Below, piece by piece: positions 9,935 to 18,765 of a stretch of DNA of 55,238 bases (positions are counted from its first letter, which is position 1; each line of letters opens with the position of its first letter). The notes beneath the pieces are model-generated. The model did no database searches. It had not been told where the DNA came from and saw nothing but the letters and a program-made list of their open reading frames with translations. Made by a program: the position numbers and the translations under genes. Origin of the DNA: Thiotrichales bacterium (GTDB lineage Bacteria > Pseudomonadota > Gammaproteobacteria > GCF-002020875); NCBI GenBank assembly GCA_018658305.1, contig JABHVM010000030.1, forward strand, positions 1 through 55,238, written 5' to 3'.

Positions 9935-10657
9935 GTGATAAAAATAGAAAAAATTGGGGTTACTGCAATACTTATATTTAGCGTAGTAGCATTTGGAGGA
10001 GCCCTCCTTCTGCCTGAAGAACCTAAACAAGAGTCAAAGCATAAGCAAGCGCAAACTCCATGGAACATCTCCATCTCTCCTAATGGCAATAGTCAAGTTT
10101 TAGGAGTAACTCTAAACCAGACCACTCTCAACGAAGCTGAAAAAATCTGGCGTGAAGAGGCTGAGATTACTCTATTTCTGAAATCAGAGGATATAGAGGT
10201 AGGCAGAGTAGAGGCATATTTTGCACGAACTGCGCCCGCTGGAGTGAGAGGGAAAATTGTAGTTGAAGTTAGATTAACTAAGGGTAAACTCCAACATTTA
10301 ATAGATAGTGGTTCAAGAATTTCAACTCAAGGAGATGGAAGTCGTAAGGTAGCACTTGATGATGAAGGCACTAAACTAGTTGGAGAAAGCCCAATTACGA
10401 CCATCACCTACCTGCCAAGATCAGACCTTAGCGAACAGACAATAGTGAGCCGTTTTGGTAAGCCTGCAGAAATTATCTCTATCCAAGAGGGGATTACACA
10501 TTGGCTCTATCCTAACTTAGGGCTCGATATAGCGATCGCAGAGGATGGAGGGGAAGTATTGCAATATATATCTCCAAAAGATATGCAGCGTCTAATAACT
10601 CCTCTCCGCACTTCACCCGCAACGCTAACCAAAGAATATGATAAAATTGCAGACTAA
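9935..10657 (+). CDS. Membrane-anchored hypothetical protein
   Basis: The protein has 240 residues and starts with GTG, preceded by a GGAG ribosome site. One N-terminal hydrophobic segment (residues 8-27) should anchor it, leaving a hydrophilic domain of about 210 residues, probably periplasmic. I recognise no family. It contains RFGKPAEIISIQEGITHWLYPNLGLDIAIA near residues 172-200, which looks like a compact beta-rich repeat seen in small outer-membrane assembly-type proteins, but this is only an impression. It lies between the TauE/SafE gene (55 bp upstream) and another unknown membrane protein (42 bp downstream). Confidence 0.75.
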   Translation: MIKIEKIGVTAILIFSVVAFGGALLLPEEPKQESKHKQAQTPWNISISPNGNSQVLGVTLNQTTLNEAEKIWREEAEITLFLKSEDIEVGRVEAYFARTAPAGVRGKIVVEVRLTKGKLQHLIDSGSRISTQGDGSRKVALDDEGTKLVGESPITTITYLPRSDLSEQTIVSRFGKPAEIISIQEGITHWLYPNLGLDIAIAEDGGEVLQYISPKDMQRLITPLRTSPATLTKEYDKIAD

Positions 10658-10699
10658 ATATTATATGATAATTTAACCGAAAGAACCGAGAGAAGCTGT

Positions 10700-11221
10700 A
10701 TGAAATTCCGTATCGATGAGAGCGAGCGTAAGGCAAGCAAGAGTCCGCACGAGATTTTTCTTACTAACTTAATCGTCAACCATATTCTCTATTTTATTGC
10801 AGCACTTGGAATGGCTAAATCGTTCCCTCTACTTGTGGCAGCAACTCCAGTTGCCTCACTATTAACCATCAGCTACATCTTAATTAAAGGGCGTAAAATG
10901 CAGCAGAGTGCCTCTTGGTTTGAGCGTTGTCATTGGCAAATTGCAATGAGAAGAAGTAAACTTCTATTAATTGTATTAAGCACACTAACTATATTGCTCG
11001 GAATTCTCTACTCAATCCATATCTTTATGGAGGTCGCCTCTGCCCAGATATTTCCGCTGGCAGCAATTGTAACTATGCCAGTACTAATAACTATTCTTGC
11101 ACTTATTTTAATGGAGTCAGAAGCGCTCCATTTTGCTGGATCAGGACAACTATCTAAGAGGATGGTAGAGAGGAATCCTCCCCCTAACTCTATTATAGAA
11201 ATTGATCAACATATTGAGTAA
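10700..11221 (+). CDS. Four-helix membrane protein of unknown function
   Basis: The 173-residue protein is mostly hydrophobic with about four membrane segments (roughly residues 22-42, 45-62, 92-112 and 118-140). A charged N-terminus, a cytoplasmic-looking KGRKMQQS loop and a polar C-terminal tail flank them. No conserved motif was recognised. The following cation transporter starts 2 bp after its stop codon, so the two are almost certainly co-translated. A supporting role in metal transport is inference from that spacing. Confidence 0.75.
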   Translation: MKFRIDESERKASKSPHEIFLTNLIVNHILYFIAALGMAKSFPLLVAATPVASLLTISYILIKGRKMQQSASWFERCHWQIAMRRSKLLLIVLSTLTILLGILYSIHIFMEVASAQIFPLAAIVTMPVLITILALILMESEALHFAGSGQLSKRMVERNPPPNSIIEIDQHIE

Positions 11222-11223
11222 CC

Positions 11224-12372
11224 ATGGAATCATTTGACTCTAAAGCAGAGAACTACCCTAAAGCACGCCAAGCCACTATCATAGGTGGAGTTGTAAACCT
11301 TATTTTAAGTGCGCTTAAAATTTTAGTTGGGATTGTAGGTCAATCACAAGCGTTAGTTGCGGACGGAGTTCACTCCCTCTCTGATCTTATATCTGACATC
11401 ATGGTGCTCTATGCTGCCAAACAAGGGGGGCAAGAGGCAGATGAGGATCACCCTTATGGGCATGAGCGCCTAGAGACGCTCGCTACAATTGGGGTTGGAG
11501 TACTCTTAATTGCGGTGGCTATCGGTATATCTATTGATGCAACTGAACGACTCTTTAATCCTGAACAGTTATCAAACCCTACAGTTGTGGTACTTATTGT
11601 GGCTATCCTCTCTATATTCTCTAAGGAAGGGATCTACCGCTACACCTTAAAAGTTGCCGACGACATAAACTCCAACCTGTTACGCGCCAATGCCTGGCAC
11701 CACCGTAGTGATGCCCTCTCTTCTGTAGTTGTACTGGTTGGCGTTATTGGCACAATGGCTGGATTAGAATATTTAGATGCTATTGCTGCTATTGGAGTCT
11801 CTATAATGGTCGCAAAAGCTGGCGCAGAACTTGTTTGGGAGAGCTCTCAAGAGCTAGTGGATAGTGCGCTTAGTGGTCCTGAGGTTGAAGAGATAAAAAA
11901 AGAGATATCTAGTGTGGAAGGAGTATGCTCAATCCATCTACTGCGCACCCGTAGAATGGGAACCAAAGCTCTAGTTGATGTGCATGTTATGGTTGATCCT
12001 CGTCTGAGCGTCTCAGAGGGGCATCATATTGCAGATAGAGTGGCAGCGCAATTAACAGATAAGATCAAGGATGTGGAGGATGTAACAGTCCATATAGACC
12101 CAGAGAATGATGAGGAGAGCGCCCCATCGCTTCAACTTCCACTACGAAGTGAACTTTCAGAGCATATAAAGCTCTGCCTCAGTCCTATTCCTGAAAGTAG
12201 ATGGATAGACAATATGACGATCCACTATCTAAATGGAGAGATGGAGCTTGACCTTTGGATCCCACTCGATAAAATGGATTCCAGCTCCCATATGCAGAGC
12301 GTCACTACAGAACTAAAACGCTGTTTAGCTGATGATCCACAAATTAGTAAAATTAGAGCCGTCTATTTTTAA
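11224..12372 (+). CDS. Cation diffusion facilitator transporter with extended C-terminus
   Basis: CDF proteins export divalent cations (Zn, Co, Fe, Mn, Cd) in exchange for protons. Six membrane segments occupy residues ~18-200. The two metal-binding motifs are visible: HSLSD in ADGVHSLSDLISD (near residue 48) and HHRSD in NAWHHRSDALSS (near residue 157), giving a His/Asp site rather than the Asp/Asp site of FieF. A cytoplasmic domain ending VEDVTVHIDPEND (near residue 297) follows. About 85 further residues then repeat the same kind of alpha/beta pattern (MTIHYLNGEMELDLWIP), making the protein longer than the usual ~300. Ion specificity cannot be read from this. Confidence 0.92.
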   Translation: MESFDSKAENYPKARQATIIGGVVNLILSALKILVGIVGQSQALVADGVHSLSDLISDIMVLYAAKQGGQEADEDHPYGHERLETLATIGVGVLLIAVAIGISIDATERLFNPEQLSNPTVVVLIVAILSIFSKEGIYRYTLKVADDINSNLLRANAWHHRSDALSSVVVLVGVIGTMAGLEYLDAIAAIGVSIMVAKAGAELVWESSQELVDSALSGPEVEEIKKEISSVEGVCSIHLLRTRRMGTKALVDVHVMVDPRLSVSEGHHIADRVAAQLTDKIKDVEDVTVHIDPENDEESAPSLQLPLRSELSEHIKLCLSPIPESRWIDNMTIHYLNGEMELDLWIPLDKMDSSSHMQSVTTELKRCLADDPQISKIRAVYF

Positions 12373-12490
12373 AACAATACACGCTAAATATTTCAACCCA
12401 CCTTTTGGCATAGTTTATTTTAAGTTATGATAGCATATGTTTTATATAATATTTTTTATACAATACAATAATTAATTAGGAGAAAATTTA

Positions 12491-13630
12491 GTGAAAACCA
12501 CTATACAGAAAACTTTTCTGAGAACAATATCTATCACTGCTCTACTGGCAGCGACTACTTTTTTAAGTGGATGCTCTCAAGATAGCAACCCTACCACCTC
12601 TGCCAACTCCACCACCTCTAAAAATTCAGAGCAGACTTATAACTTCAGCCTTGCCCACACTTGGCCAACTAAGTTCCCTATCTTTGGGGACGCGATTCAC
12701 AATATGGCAGAGATGGCGAATAAGATGTCTAATGGTCGGATCAATATCACCATCGACTCCAAAAATAAACATAAAGCACCTCTTGGTATCTTTGATATGG
12801 TTAAGTCTGGACAGTATGATATGGGGCACTCTGGTTCATACTACTGGAAAGGAAAGGTTCCAAACACTCTCTATTTTACCTCTATGCCTTTTGGAATGAC
12901 TGCAATGGAGCAGTACGCTTGGTTCTATCATGGTGGCGGCTTTGAGCTGACTCAAAAAGTTTACGAACCTCATAATCTAGTCTCATTTCCTGGTGGCAAC
13001 ACAGGAAACCAGATGGGTGGCTGGTTTCAAAAAGAGATAAACTCTATCGAAGATCTGCAAGGTCTGAAGATGAGAATCCCAGGATTTGCGGGAGAGGTTC
13101 TAGCTAAGGTCGGAGCTAAACCAACCAACATACCTGCAGGAGAACTTTATACGGCATTAGAGCGTGGCACTATAGATGCGCTGGAGTGGGTTGGACCATC
13201 TCTTGACCTCCGTATGGGATTCCATAAAATTGCGCCCTACTACTACACTGGCTGGCATGAACCAGGTTCAGAACTCCAATTTCTCTTTAACAAAGAGAAG
13301 TGGGAAAGTCTACCTGCTGATATAAAAGAGATTCTACGCGTTGCAATGCGCCTCTCTGCTTATGATATGTATGCCCATGCTTACCATGAGAGTGCGGAGA
13401 ACTGGGCGTCTATGAAGAGTGAATATCCAGATATTAGGGTAAAATCATTTCCAACTGAAGTACTACAGTCGATGAAAATTGCTAATGATGAACTACTAGC
13501 AGAACGGGCAGCAGCTGATCCGCTAGCAAAAGAGATTATAGCCTCACAAGCAGAGTATCTACAAAAAGCTCGAGCTTGGACAAAGATCTCAGATCAGAGC
13601 TATTATGAGACTATGGAAAAACTGCATTAA
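12491..13630 (+). CDS. dctP: TRAP transporter solute-binding lipoprotein (TakP/DctP family)
   Basis: The 379-residue periplasmic receptor starts with GTG behind an AGGAG site. It has a lipoprotein signal with lipobox LSGC at about residues 25-28. The body matches the TRAP receptor family: LKMRIPGFAGEVLAKVGA contains the substrate carboxylate-binding arginine, followed by GTIDALEWVGPSLDLRMGF. The EWVGP and GGNTGNQMGGWFQKEI patterns point to the 2-oxoacid/lactate-type subfamily, but substrate assignment is inferred. It is followed immediately by the two membrane subunits, as expected for a DctPQM operon. Confidence 0.93.
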   Translation: MKTTIQKTFLRTISITALLAATTFLSGCSQDSNPTTSANSTTSKNSEQTYNFSLAHTWPTKFPIFGDAIHNMAEMANKMSNGRINITIDSKNKHKAPLGIFDMVKSGQYDMGHSGSYYWKGKVPNTLYFTSMPFGMTAMEQYAWFYHGGGFELTQKVYEPHNLVSFPGGNTGNQMGGWFQKEINSIEDLQGLKMRIPGFAGEVLAKVGAKPTNIPAGELYTALERGTIDALEWVGPSLDLRMGFHKIAPYYYTGWHEPGSELQFLFNKEKWESLPADIKEILRVAMRLSAYDMYAHAYHESAENWASMKSEYPDIRVKSFPTEVLQSMKIANDELLAERAAADPLAKEIIASQAEYLQKARAWTKISDQSYYETMEKLH

Positions 13631-13650
13631 GTTTAAAGCAGCAGTAAACA

Positions 13651-14163
13651 GTGAAAAAAATAGAAGAGCTTATATGTAAAATATCAGCCCTTACAGGGAA
13701 GGTAAGCGCTCTATTTCTCCTATTGCTGCTGTTAAATGTATTTTACGATGTTATTCTGCGCTATCTATTCAACGATGTCTCTATTGGAATGCAGGAGTTG
13801 GAGTGGCATCTCTATGCCTCGATATTTCTACTAGGAATATCCTACACCTTGACTCTCGACGGGCATGTCAGGGTTGACGTATTCTATGAGAATTTTTCTC
13901 CACAACGGCAAGCTCTAGTAAATGGAGTAGGAACTATACTTTTTATAATTCCATTCGCGCTCCTTATTAGTTGGTATGGAGTGCAATTTGCATGGGACTC
14001 TTATCAACTTGGAGAGAGTAGTGGCGACCCTGGTGGATTGCCATACCGCTGGATCATCAAGGCGATGATTCCTCTCTCCTCGGTTCTGCTTATCATAAGT
14101 AGCACTGGTTCACTACTTCGTAGCTGGCAGACGCTAAACAAGAGAGAGAGAAGTATCAAGTGA
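13651..14163 (+). CDS. dctQ: TRAP transporter small permease subunit
   Basis: The 170-residue protein has four predicted membrane helices and the family motif MQELEWHLYASIFLLGISYTLTLDGHVRVDVFYEN around residues 48-82, typical of DctQ. The start is GTG at 13651, 20 bp after the receptor stop. Its stop overlaps the GTG start of the large permease (GTGA), so the two are translationally coupled. DctQ joins DctM to form the Na+-driven importer. Confidence 0.93.
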   Translation: MKKIEELICKISALTGKVSALFLLLLLLNVFYDVILRYLFNDVSIGMQELEWHLYASIFLLGISYTLTLDGHVRVDVFYENFSPQRQALVNGVGTILFIIPFALLISWYGVQFAWDSYQLGESSGDPGGLPYRWIIKAMIPLSSVLLIISSTGSLLRSWQTLNKRERSIK

Positions 14164-15443
14164 TCGGCATTCTAATGTTTATCACCGCGCTCCTGTTGCT
14201 TCTATTCGGCTTCCCTGTAGCGTTCACCTTTGGAGGCGTTGCGCTGCTCTTTGGCGTAGTGGCAGAAGGTGCAGATATCTTTGCCTTTATGCCATTTAGA
14301 ATTCAATCCATTATGGAGAACTCCACCTTGATGGCGGTGCCACTCTTTATCTTTATGGGTATTATGCTTCAAAAGACAGAGTTAGCAGAGCAACTTCTTG
14401 AGGCGATGGCAAAACTTTTTGGTAAACTCTCTGGTGGAGTTGCAATATCTACTATTATTGTTGGAACTCTCCTCGCTGCATCTACAGGAGTGGTTGGTGC
14501 GAGCGTAGTTGCAATGGGGGTAATATCACTTCCAGTAATGCTCAAGTACCGTTACAACCGCCCTCTAAGCTGTGGAGTTATCTGTGCATCAGGAACTCTA
14601 GGGCAGATAATTCCTCCATCCATTATTTTAATTATTCTGGGAGATGTGATGGGACTAGCTGTTGGTGATCTATTTAGAGCCGCCGTAATCCCAGGAGTAA
14701 CTCTGGTTGGGCTCTATATTATCTATGTACTCACCTACTCTCATCTAGTTGAAGGGAGTGCACCAGCAATTCCTTTCGATGATGACAAATCTTTAGGAAA
14801 GCAATATATAAATGCCCTCAAAGCGATTATTCCACCTCTACTTCTTATTATTGTAGTGCTAGGATCTATCTTCGCAGGGATCGCAACTCCCACAGAGTCC
14901 TCCGCAGTAGGAGGAGTTGGTGCAATCTTGCTTGCTATCCTCTACCGAAAATTCTCTCTGAAAGCACTATTTGAGAGCGCAGAGGAGACCGTAAAGATAA
15001 CCTCAATGGTCTTTGCAATCCTGATTGGGGCAACTGCATTCTCGATGGCATTCACCTACACTGGCGGAGATCTAGTTGTAGAGGAGTATCTCTTACAGCT
15101 CCCTGGAGAAAAGTGGGGATTTTTAATATTCTCTATGCTATTTATTCTGCTACTAGGATTCTTTATCGACTTTGTAGAGATCGCATTTATTGTGGTTCCT
15201 ATCCTACTTCCAATCGCAGAGCTACTTGGCATTCCTCTACTCTGGTTCGCGATACTGATTGCAATGAACTTACAGACCTCATTCCTCACCCCACCATTTG
15301 GCTTTAGTCTCTTCTATCTAAAAGGGGTTGCACCGCCAGAGATTAGAACCACCGATATCTATAGAGGGGTCGTTCCATTCATCTTAATTCAGATCGCAGT
15401 ACTGGCATCCATTCTGCTCTTCCCCGCATTTTACAATCTATAA
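14160..15443 (+). CDS. dctM: TRAP transporter large permease subunit
   Basis: This is the 427-residue, strongly hydrophobic permease with the DctM signatures GQIIPPSIILIILGD near residue 155 and AGIATPTESSAVGGVGA near residue 235. About 12 membrane segments are apparent. The start GTG at 14160 overlaps the dctQ stop by 4 bp. It ends the operon. With the TakP-like receptor it should import small organic acids, suggesting the organism is not a strict autotroph. Confidence 0.95.
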   Translation: MIGILMFITALLLLLFGFPVAFTFGGVALLFGVVAEGADIFAFMPFRIQSIMENSTLMAVPLFIFMGIMLQKTELAEQLLEAMAKLFGKLSGGVAISTIIVGTLLAASTGVVGASVVAMGVISLPVMLKYRYNRPLSCGVICASGTLGQIIPPSIILIILGDVMGLAVGDLFRAAVIPGVTLVGLYIIYVLTYSHLVEGSAPAIPFDDDKSLGKQYINALKAIIPPLLLIIVVLGSIFAGIATPTESSAVGGVGAILLAILYRKFSLKALFESAEETVKITSMVFAILIGATAFSMAFTYTGGDLVVEEYLLQLPGEKWGFLIFSMLFILLLGFFIDFVEIAFIVVPILLPIAELLGIPLLWFAILIAMNLQTSFLTPPFGFSLFYLKGVAPPEIRTTDIYRGVVPFILIQIAVLASILLFPAFYNL

Positions 15444-15480
15444 TCGTTACTCTATTACTTTATTTTTTTGTAATTTTTTG

Positions 15481-15509
15481 TTGCGATTACTGCTTAACCA
15501 CTATATAAT
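15481..15509 (+). promoter_or_regulatory. Sigma-70-type promoter for the 53-residue protein gene
   Basis: TTGCGA (15481-15486) and TATAAT (15504-15509) are separated by 17 bp, a near-consensus arrangement. The predicted transcript starts about 100 bp before the small gene and would carry the folded leader at 15555-15599. Confidence 0.7.
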
Positions 15510-15554
15510 ACGCGTTCAATATTTTAAGATTAATTGATTTTAAGATTAATTTAA

Positions 15555-15599
15555 GTCGTGACTGTTTTTAACTGCAAACTCTTACAGTGACACCACGAC
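15555..15599 (+). promoter_or_regulatory. Hairpin in the 5' leader of the 53-residue protein gene
   Basis: GTCGTG (15555-15560) pairs with CACGAC (15594-15599), and ACTGT (15561-15565) pairs with ACAGT (15584-15588), leaving a 5-nt bulge and an 18-nt loop. The stem ends 11 nt before the AGAGG ribosome site. It could protect the message or control translation. No known riboswitch class was recognised. Confidence 0.55.
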
Positions 15600-15619
15600 A
15601 ACTACGCAAGAGGTAATTT

Positions 15620-15781
15620 ATGAGCGCACCATCCAGTACTAGACCTAAAGTTCCTGAAGGCAAATCACGATATTTTGTAACCCGTCAGAAAGAAGCGGAT
15701 GAGAAAGGCTTCGTTGGCTATGAGACTATTTGGGAACCAATGCAAAAAGTTGCTGAGTACCAAACTCCAAAACGCCCATAA
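15620..15781 (+). CDS. Small conserved-looking soluble protein, 53 residues
   Basis: The gene encodes a 53-residue hydrophilic protein (N-terminus MSAPSSTRPKVPEGKSRYFV, C-terminus YQTPKRP) with no membrane segment, cysteine or known motif. Support for a real gene is strong. An AGAGG ribosome site sits 7 nt before the ATG, a near-consensus promoter and folded leader lie upstream, and a perfect terminator hairpin follows the stop codon. Such a monocistronic unit suggests high expression. I do not recognise the family. It lies between the TRAP operon and the convergent slyD-like gene. Confidence 0.82.
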   Translation: MSAPSSTRPKVPEGKSRYFVTRQKEADEKGFVGYETIWEPMQKVAEYQTPKRP

Positions 15782-15801
15782 TATAGTTCTGAGCGTTAAC
15801 T

Positions 15802-15840
15802 AAAAAAGCACTGATTGGATATCCAATCAGTGCTTTTTTA
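15802..15840 (+). terminator. Perfect rho-independent terminator (bidirectional)
   Basis: GCACTGATTGGAT (15808-15820) is followed directly by its exact reverse complement (15821-15833), flanked by six A on one side and six T on the other. It can end both the 53-residue protein transcript and the convergent slyD transcript. Confidence 0.93.
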
Positions 15841-15879
15841 GTTACTAACTTTAGCTGCTAATTTTATTTGATTACCGCA

Positions 15880-16395
15880 TTAAATCGGCACTGCGTTAGC
15901 GTACTCAATATCAGGTCCTTCAACTATTTTGGTGCCTGCTTCAAGCTCTTCTACTGTTGCTTCTCTGACTGATAAAATCTCTAGCGTAAAGAGTAAGTCT
16001 CTTCCGCAGAGTGGGTTATTCCCATCAACCGTCAAGGTCTCATCATCTATTCTGGTGACGATAAACTCTTTAGGATCACCCTTATCATTTTCCATCACAA
16101 TTTTCATACCGATTTCACGGTACGCTTCAGGCACATTTTCGATGCGATCGGTGAAGACTAACTTCTCGTCTCTCGCCCCGTAAATCTGGTTACCATCAAT
16201 GGGGACTTCTATCACATCCCCTGCAACGCGACCTTCTAGTTGTGCTGTGACTACCGAGGCTAAAACCTCACCGCTTCCATGCACATAACTCAGAGGAAAC
16301 TCTACTGTTGATAATACCTGTCCAGTTTTCTCATCAACTACTTTGTAGTTTAGCTCGACTAGTTTATTATCTTCTACTATATCTTTTGTACTCAT
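15880..16395 (-). CDS. FKBP-type peptidyl-prolyl isomerase, SlyD-like
   Basis: The 171-residue protein has the split FKBP domain of SlyD. It begins LVELNYKVVDEKTGQVL, has PLSYVHGSGEVLASVVTAQLEG near residue 34, then an inserted flap domain (residues ~75-125), and ends the fold with VDGNNPLCGRDLLFTLEIL. SlyD family members isomerise X-Pro bonds and chaperone folding; some deliver nickel through a His-rich tail. The tail here is short and lacks such histidines, so a metallochaperone role is unlikely. The unknown gene upstream ends 8 bp before its start, suggesting an operon downstream of apr. Confidence 0.88.
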   Translation of the reverse strand: MSTKDIVEDNKLVELNYKVVDEKTGQVLSTVEFPLSYVHGSGEVLASVVTAQLEGRVAGDVIEVPIDGNQIYGARDEKLVFTDRIENVPEAYREIGMKIVMENDKGDPKEFIVTRIDDETLTVDGNNPLCGRDLLFTLEILSVREATVEELEAGTKIVEGPDIEYANAVPI

Positions 16396-16403
16396 ATATA
16401 TCC

Positions 16404-16757
16404 TTAGAAAATTGAGGCTGCAAATATTTTCAGTTCGCTCTTTTCATTATAGCCGAGAACCATACGCCCTAACCACTCACCCTCTTTTTGGGTGCTACGA
16501 ATTCTAAACAGCATTGTCACATGCTCACCTCGACGAATGAAGCCGATAAAATCATAATCTGGTGAGAGGTTGCGCGCTAACTCACTTTTAGCGAACTGTT
16601 TGCCGACCTCTATCTCATTCAGACCGAGCAGTAGATCATAGGAGAAGTGGCGAATAAATTTTCCGTACTGTCCTTTGTTGGAGTATTTAATGAGGTCATT
16701 CCATAGTGGAAGACCAATTTCTAGCAGCTCTTTATCACTCTTTTCAATAATATTCAT
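16404..16757 (-). CDS. Hypothetical protein downstream of aprA
   Basis: The 117-residue soluble protein (MNIIEKSDKELLEIGLPLW to KIFAASIF) was not recognised. The ATG at 16757 is preferred. A longer reading to 16856 would add 33 residues that run through the apr terminator hairpin and look non-coding. The alternating hydrophobic strands in the second half (FIGFIRRGEHVTMLFRI) suggest a small alpha+beta fold, perhaps NTF2-like, with low confidence. It is paired with slyD (8-bp gap) and lies just past the aprMBA terminator. Confidence 0.7.
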   Translation of the reverse strand: MNIIEKSDKELLEIGLPLWNDLIKYSNKGQYGKFIRHFSYDLLLGLNEIEVGKQFAKSELARNLSPDYDFIGFIRRGEHVTMLFRIRSTQKEGEWLGRMVLGYNEKSELKIFAASIF

Positions 16758-16804
16758 TCTGTTTTTTCTCTTAGTTATAAAATTGTATCTATAAGTTTTA
16801 AATA

Positions 16805-16843
16805 TAAAAAAAGACCAACAATTTTGCTTGTTGATCTTTTTTT
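16805..16843 (-). terminator. Terminator after aprA
   Basis: AAGACCAACAA (16811-16821) and TTGTTGATCTT (16828-16838) form an 11-bp stem with one mismatch, bounded by A and T runs on both strands. Read on the minus strand it lies about 50 nt after the aprA stop and ends in a T run. Confidence 0.85.
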
Positions 16844-16893
16844 GTAATCTTATCAAGCATCAACTGTGACACCCGATAAGATTGAGAGAAGTA

Positions 16894-18765
16894 CTACTCC
16901 TCATCCTCTCCGACTAGATGGTAACAAGGAGCTTTCTCCATTGTATACTCACCTGTCTTAGGATCACGACGAGAAACAGTCAGTACATGCCAGTTCTCAT
17001 CATCCAGTTTAAGAGCATCACCACGGTAGTAGTAACCAGGCCAGCGAGTCTCTTTACGGAATAGAGTATGATGCATAACAGACTCAGAAGCAAGTTGACG
17101 ATGCTTCAGCTCCCATGCACGTAGTAGCTCATGAATATCTTTCGCTGCTACTTTCTCTAGATCCTCTTCAAGAAGCTTCATCTTCTTCAGGCCGATATTG
17201 AGAAGTGTCTCATTAGTCATGTAGTTTACTGTTACACCACCAGCATACTCATCCATCATCTTCTGTAGACGATCAAGACCTTGGCGTGGGTTGATGTAGT
17301 TAGGGTTAACATCTCCAGCAACGATTTCGTTACGGTTAACTTTATAGTGCTCCATTGGTCTATAAATATCAACTTTACGGCGCTCGATCTGCTCTTGAGA
17401 GACATTAATACCATCAGCCTTGCCATCATCAATATATTGGCATGCAGCCTTAGCTGCCAGACGGCCTTCAGTAAATGAACCAGAAGAGAATGCGTGAGGT
17501 GTACCACCTACTGCATCACCTGCACCAAATAGCCCCTCTACCGTTGTCATACGGTTATAACCCCAGAAGTACTCATCAGGAGAGATATCTTCAGGACCAG
17601 AACACCATGCGCCACAACCAGTTGCATGTGAACCCATTACATAAGGCTCAGAAGTTGTTAGCTCAGGGTTCTCATATTTTGGATTTACATCAGTAGATGC
17701 CCAAAGTACTGCCTGACCAACAGTCATACCCAAGAAGTTATGCCAACCGATCTCTTCAAGATGCGGGTCTTGGAATGCTTCCATTGTTACCATCTGGATA
17801 GGACCTTTACCTGCAGCAACTTCGTTAATAAACGCATGGTTACGCAAGCAAGTTGGAATTGGCTTATGAGACAGATGCTGACCTTCAGTATCCAAATACT
17901 CTTTACCTACCATCTTAGATAGCTCAGGGAACCATTTTGACTCATACTCTTCACCATCACAGTTCTGAGTGTAAGTTTTAAGATGCAAGAAGTATGCTCC
18001 TACAGGACCATAACCATCTTTGAATCGAGCCAATACGATACGATTCTCCATCTGAGTCATCTTCGCACCAGCTTCAATCATAAGACCATAAGCAGAACCA
18101 GAAGACCAAGGTGCATACCATACACGACCCGCACCCTCACCTACAGAGCGAGGTTTAAAGATGTTAGATGCACCACCTGCACCGACGATCACTGTCTTAG
18201 ATTTAAAGACATGGTAGTTACCAGTACGGACGTTAAAACCTACAGCACCCGCAACACGATTCTCTTTCGCATCATCCATCAACAGATGAGTCACACAGAT
18301 ACGGTTGAATGTTTTATCAGCAGACTTAGTTGCAGCTTCAGCAACCATAGGCTTATAAGACTCACCGTGAATCATAATCTGCCAGCGACCTTCTCTCAAG
18401 TAGGTTCCTGTCTCTGGGTTTTTCATGATAGGCATGCCCCACTCTTCAAACTGGTGCACCGCCGAATCAACATGGCGAGCCATATCAAATAGGAGATCTT
18501 CACGCACCATTCCCATTAGATCCATTCGTGCATAACGAACGTGATCTTCAGGATTGTTCTCACCAAAGCGAGTTCCCATATAGCAGTTGATCGCATAAAG
18601 ACCCTGTGCAACCGCACCAGAGCGGTTAATGTTTGCTTTTTCAGCAATAACGATATTCTTATCTTTACCCCAATAACGAGCTTCCCAAGCGGCACCACTA
18701 CCACCTAGACCAGCTCCTGCTACTAGAACATCAATATTATCTTCAATAATTGTTTTGTAAGCCAT
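16894..18765 (-). CDS. aprA: Adenylylsulfate (APS) reductase alpha subunit
   Basis: AprA is the FAD-containing catalytic subunit that interconverts sulfite + AMP and APS; in sulfur oxidisers it runs towards APS. The 623-residue protein shows the FAD-binding N-terminus VLVAGAGLGGSGAAWEARYW, RSGAVAQGLYAINCYMG, and the conserved segments RWQIMIHGESYKP and ATGCGAWCSGPEDISP. The length is normal. It overlaps the last base of aprB and closes the sat-aprM-aprB-aprA series. The accompanying aprM marks the sulfur-oxidiser type of locus. Confidence 0.98.
   Translation of the reverse strand: MAYKTIIEDNIDVLVAGAGLGGSGAAWEARYWGKDKNIVIAEKANINRSGAVAQGLYAINCYMGTRFGENNPEDHVRYARMDLMGMVREDLLFDMARHVDSAVHQFEEWGMPIMKNPETGTYLREGRWQIMIHGESYKPMVAEAATKSADKTFNRICVTHLLMDDAKENRVAGAVGFNVRTGNYHVFKSKTVIVGAGGASNIFKPRSVGEGAGRVWYAPWSSGSAYGLMIEAGAKMTQMENRIVLARFKDGYGPVGAYFLHLKTYTQNCDGEEYESKWFPELSKMVGKEYLDTEGQHLSHKPIPTCLRNHAFINEVAAGKGPIQMVTMEAFQDPHLEEIGWHNFLGMTVGQAVLWASTDVNPKYENPELTTSEPYVMGSHATGCGAWCSGPEDISPDEYFWGYNRMTTVEGLFGAGDAVGGTPHAFSSGSFTEGRLAAKAACQYIDDGKADGINVSQEQIERRKVDIYRPMEHYKVNRNEIVAGDVNPNYINPRQGLDRLQKMMDEYAGGVTVNYMTNETLLNIGLKKMKLLEEDLEKVAAKDIHELLRAWELKHRQLASESVMHHTLFRKETRWPGYYYRGDALKLDDENWHVLTVSRRDPKTGEYTMEKAPCYHLVGEDEE

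Noticed and set aside
11224-12372. The cation transporter as a magnetosome MamB/MamM protein
   Set aside because: It is a general CDF protein with His/Asp metal sites and no other magnetosome genes occur in the window.
17983-18492. A 169-codon plus-strand frame opposite aprA
   Set aside because: It lies entirely within the strongly supported aprA gene and has an unstructured composition.
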